The position numbers were made by a program, and so were the translations under genes. Shown piece after piece: positions 6,246 to 7,018 of a stretch of DNA of 7,018 nt. Every line of letters begins with the position of its first letter. Position 1 is the first letter of the stretch. A model generated the notes under the pieces. It did no database searches and was not told the DNA's origin. It saw only the letters and a list, made by a program, of their open reading frames with translations. The DNA comes from Nonlabens sp. GTDB lineage: Bacteria; Bacteroidota; Bacteroidia; Flavobacteriales; Flavobacteriaceae. Location: the NCBI GenBank assembly GCA_030731685.1, contig JANQTO010000066.1:318-7335 (forward strand), written 5' to 3'.

Positions 6246-6944
6246 ATGGAAAAAATGCCAAGCGAGAACCATTATACCATGCGCAGCGCTTGGTTGCGTG
6301 CTGCAGTGCTAGGTGCAAACGATGGTATTTTATCTACCGCGAGTATCATTATAGGTGTCGCAGCGGCGAGTAGCACACGTGAACCTATTTTACTTGCAGG
6401 AGTTGCTGGCCTCGTTGCCGGCGCGCTATCCATGGCAGCAGGTGAATATGTCTCTGTAAGCTCACAAACCGACCTAGAAAAAGCCGACCTAGCTCGCGAA
6501 AAGCGAGAACTCTTAGACACGCCACAAGAAGAGCTGTTGGAACTAGCAGCTATTTATGAGCGTCGCGGTTTAGAACCAGCGACGGCGCTAGAAGTAGCAA
6601 AACAACTCACCGCACACGACGCACTAGGCGCGCACGCTCGTGACGAGCTGGGAATTACAGAGCATAGTGAAGCAAAACCTTTACAGGCAGCGCTTTCTTC
6701 TGGAATTGCTTTTACCATAGGAGGCTCGCTGCCTGTACTTGTTGCGTTATTTGCACCCATACAAACCATGGAACTTATACAATATGGTTTTGCAATACTT
6801 TTTCTAGCCATATTGGGAATTATGGCTGCTAAAACTGGTGGTTCTAAACCGCTCGTTGCGGTGGCACGCATTACGTTTTGGGGAACGCTGGCTATGGGAA
6901 TTACTGCGGGAATTGGGTATTTATTTAATCTGAATATGGTTTAA
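6246..6944 (+). CDS. VIT1/CCC1-family Fe2+/Mn2+ transporter
   Basis: This 232-residue membrane protein belongs to the VIT family, whose eukaryotic members move Fe2+ and Mn2+ out of the cytosol into vacuoles. Five membrane segments fit the family: about 17-40, 47-66, 146-170, 176-194 and 203-227. A hydrophilic, Glu-rich domain (about 70-140) lies between TM2 and TM3. Against Eucalyptus VIT1 residues as I recall them, an offset of 17 aligns D26 (D43) in GANDGILST and M63 (M80) in SMAAGEY on the ion path, and E85, E88, E96 and E99 (E102, E105, E113, E116) in the metal-binding domain. E134 in ARDELGI would match E153. The plant Met pair appears replaced by H130-A131. No ferritin-like domain is fused, unlike MbfA. 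The gene follows the adaptor stop by 1 nt, so it is almost surely co-transcribed and probably translationally coupled. Its GC content looks somewhat higher than the pump gene, partly because the protein is alanine-rich. The substrate in bacteria is an inference. Confidence 0.92.
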   Translation: MEKMPSENHYTMRSAWLRAAVLGANDGILSTASIIIGVAAASSTREPILLAGVAGLVAGALSMAAGEYVSVSSQTDLEKADLAREKRELLDTPQEELLELAAIYERRGLEPATALEVAKQLTAHDALGAHARDELGITEHSEAKPLQAALSSGIAFTIGGSLPVLVALFAPIQTMELIQYGFAILFLAILGIMAAKTGGSKPLVAVARITFWGTLAMGITAGIGYLFNLNMV

Positions 6945-6964
6945 AAGCCTTGTAATTAAAAAGT

Positions 6965-7018
6965 ATGCAAACATTTGTTCACTACTTTCTGCATTTTGGC
7001 TTTCCATGCATTATTGCA
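6965..7018 (+). CDS. DUF6122-like membrane protein, first 18 residues (cut by window end)
   Basis: An ATG at 6965 opens a frame that stays open to the window edge and reads MQTFVHYFLHFGFPCIIA. This strongly resembles the start of DUF6122 proteins as I remember them: small multi-pass membrane proteins of Bacteroidota, often labelled metal-dependent hydrolase, beginning M(I)QT..HY.LHF.FP..IA. It lies 20 nt after the VIT stop on the same strand, with no terminator between them, so it may share the operon's transcript. Only 18 residues are visible, so the family call is tentative. A minus-strand frame over the same bases is also open but less convincing. Confidence 0.6.
   Translation, partial: MQTFVHYFLHFGFPCIIA

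Noticed and set aside
6493..6507. CTCGC-GAAAA-GCGAG hairpin inside the VIT gene, resembling the 16-bp palindrome.
   Set aside because: It has only a 5-bp stem within conserved coding sequence of the Glu-rich metal-binding domain, and it is not a match to the 16-mer. It is probably coincidental.
6956..7018. Minus-strand open frame entering from the right edge and ending at a TAA (6958-6956), which could be the C-terminus of a convergent gene.
   Set aside because: The plus-strand frame from ATG 6965 covers the same bases and matches a recognisable DUF6122-like start, so the antisense frame is most likely a shadow. With 63 nt visible it cannot be fully excluded.
6945..7018. Short inverted matches after the VIT stop (AAAGCC near 6944 with GGCTTT near 6998) as an operon terminator.
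   Set aside because: The arms are six bases, about 50 nt apart, have no U-tract, and the right arm falls within the next likely coding region.

Overview
The window looks like a chromosomal segment from a marine-type member of the Bacteroidota, class Flavobacteriia. The reasons are moderately AT-rich DNA, starts that mostly lack a Shine-Dalgarno sequence, a CzcA pump fused to a TolC-like outer-membrane component, a lipoprotein membrane-fusion adaptor, and flanking genes of the DUF983 and DUF6122 type. A 16-bp perfect palindrome (CGCTTTCGCGAAAGCG) occurs twice inside coding sequence. I associate this element with genera such as Dokdonia and Nonlabens, but that genus hint is from memory.

Layout. 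The left edge holds the start of a minus-strand DUF983 zinc-ribbon membrane protein (1-171, cut by the window). A 117-nt divergent gap follows, then four plus-strand genes that read as one metal-handling operon: a small secreted histidine-rich protein (289-693); a 1440-residue heavy-metal RND pump fused to a TolC/CzcC-like domain (766-5088); a CzcB-like lipoprotein adaptor (5099-6244); and a VIT1/CCC1-family Fe2+/Mn2+ transporter (6246-6944). The last three are separated by 10 nt and 1 nt. At the right edge the first 18 codons of a DUF6122-like membrane protein begin at 6965. No regulator gene, RNA gene, CRISPR array or insertion sequence is visible.

How the genes work together (inference). 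The VIT protein would move divalent metal out of the cytoplasm into the periplasm. The His-rich protein could buffer or hand over metal there. The CzcA trimer, the CzcB adaptor and the fused outer-membrane channel domain would then export it across the outer membrane. The proton-relay motif in the pump (D400, D406, E413) is of the divalent-cation type (Co/Zn/Cd/Ni), not the Cu/Ag type.

Most interesting points. (1) The pump and outer-membrane domain are joined by a segment that looks like a complete Sec signal peptide (about residues 1039-1064), which suggests a self-sorting polyprotein cut by signal peptidase I. (2) The 16-bp palindrome appears twice, both times reading AFAKA. (3) The spacer between the His-rich gene and the pump gene is almost entirely a set of nested inverted repeats ending 3 nt before the pump start codon. 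The overall system is a recognisable HME-RND efflux operon, not a wholly new system.
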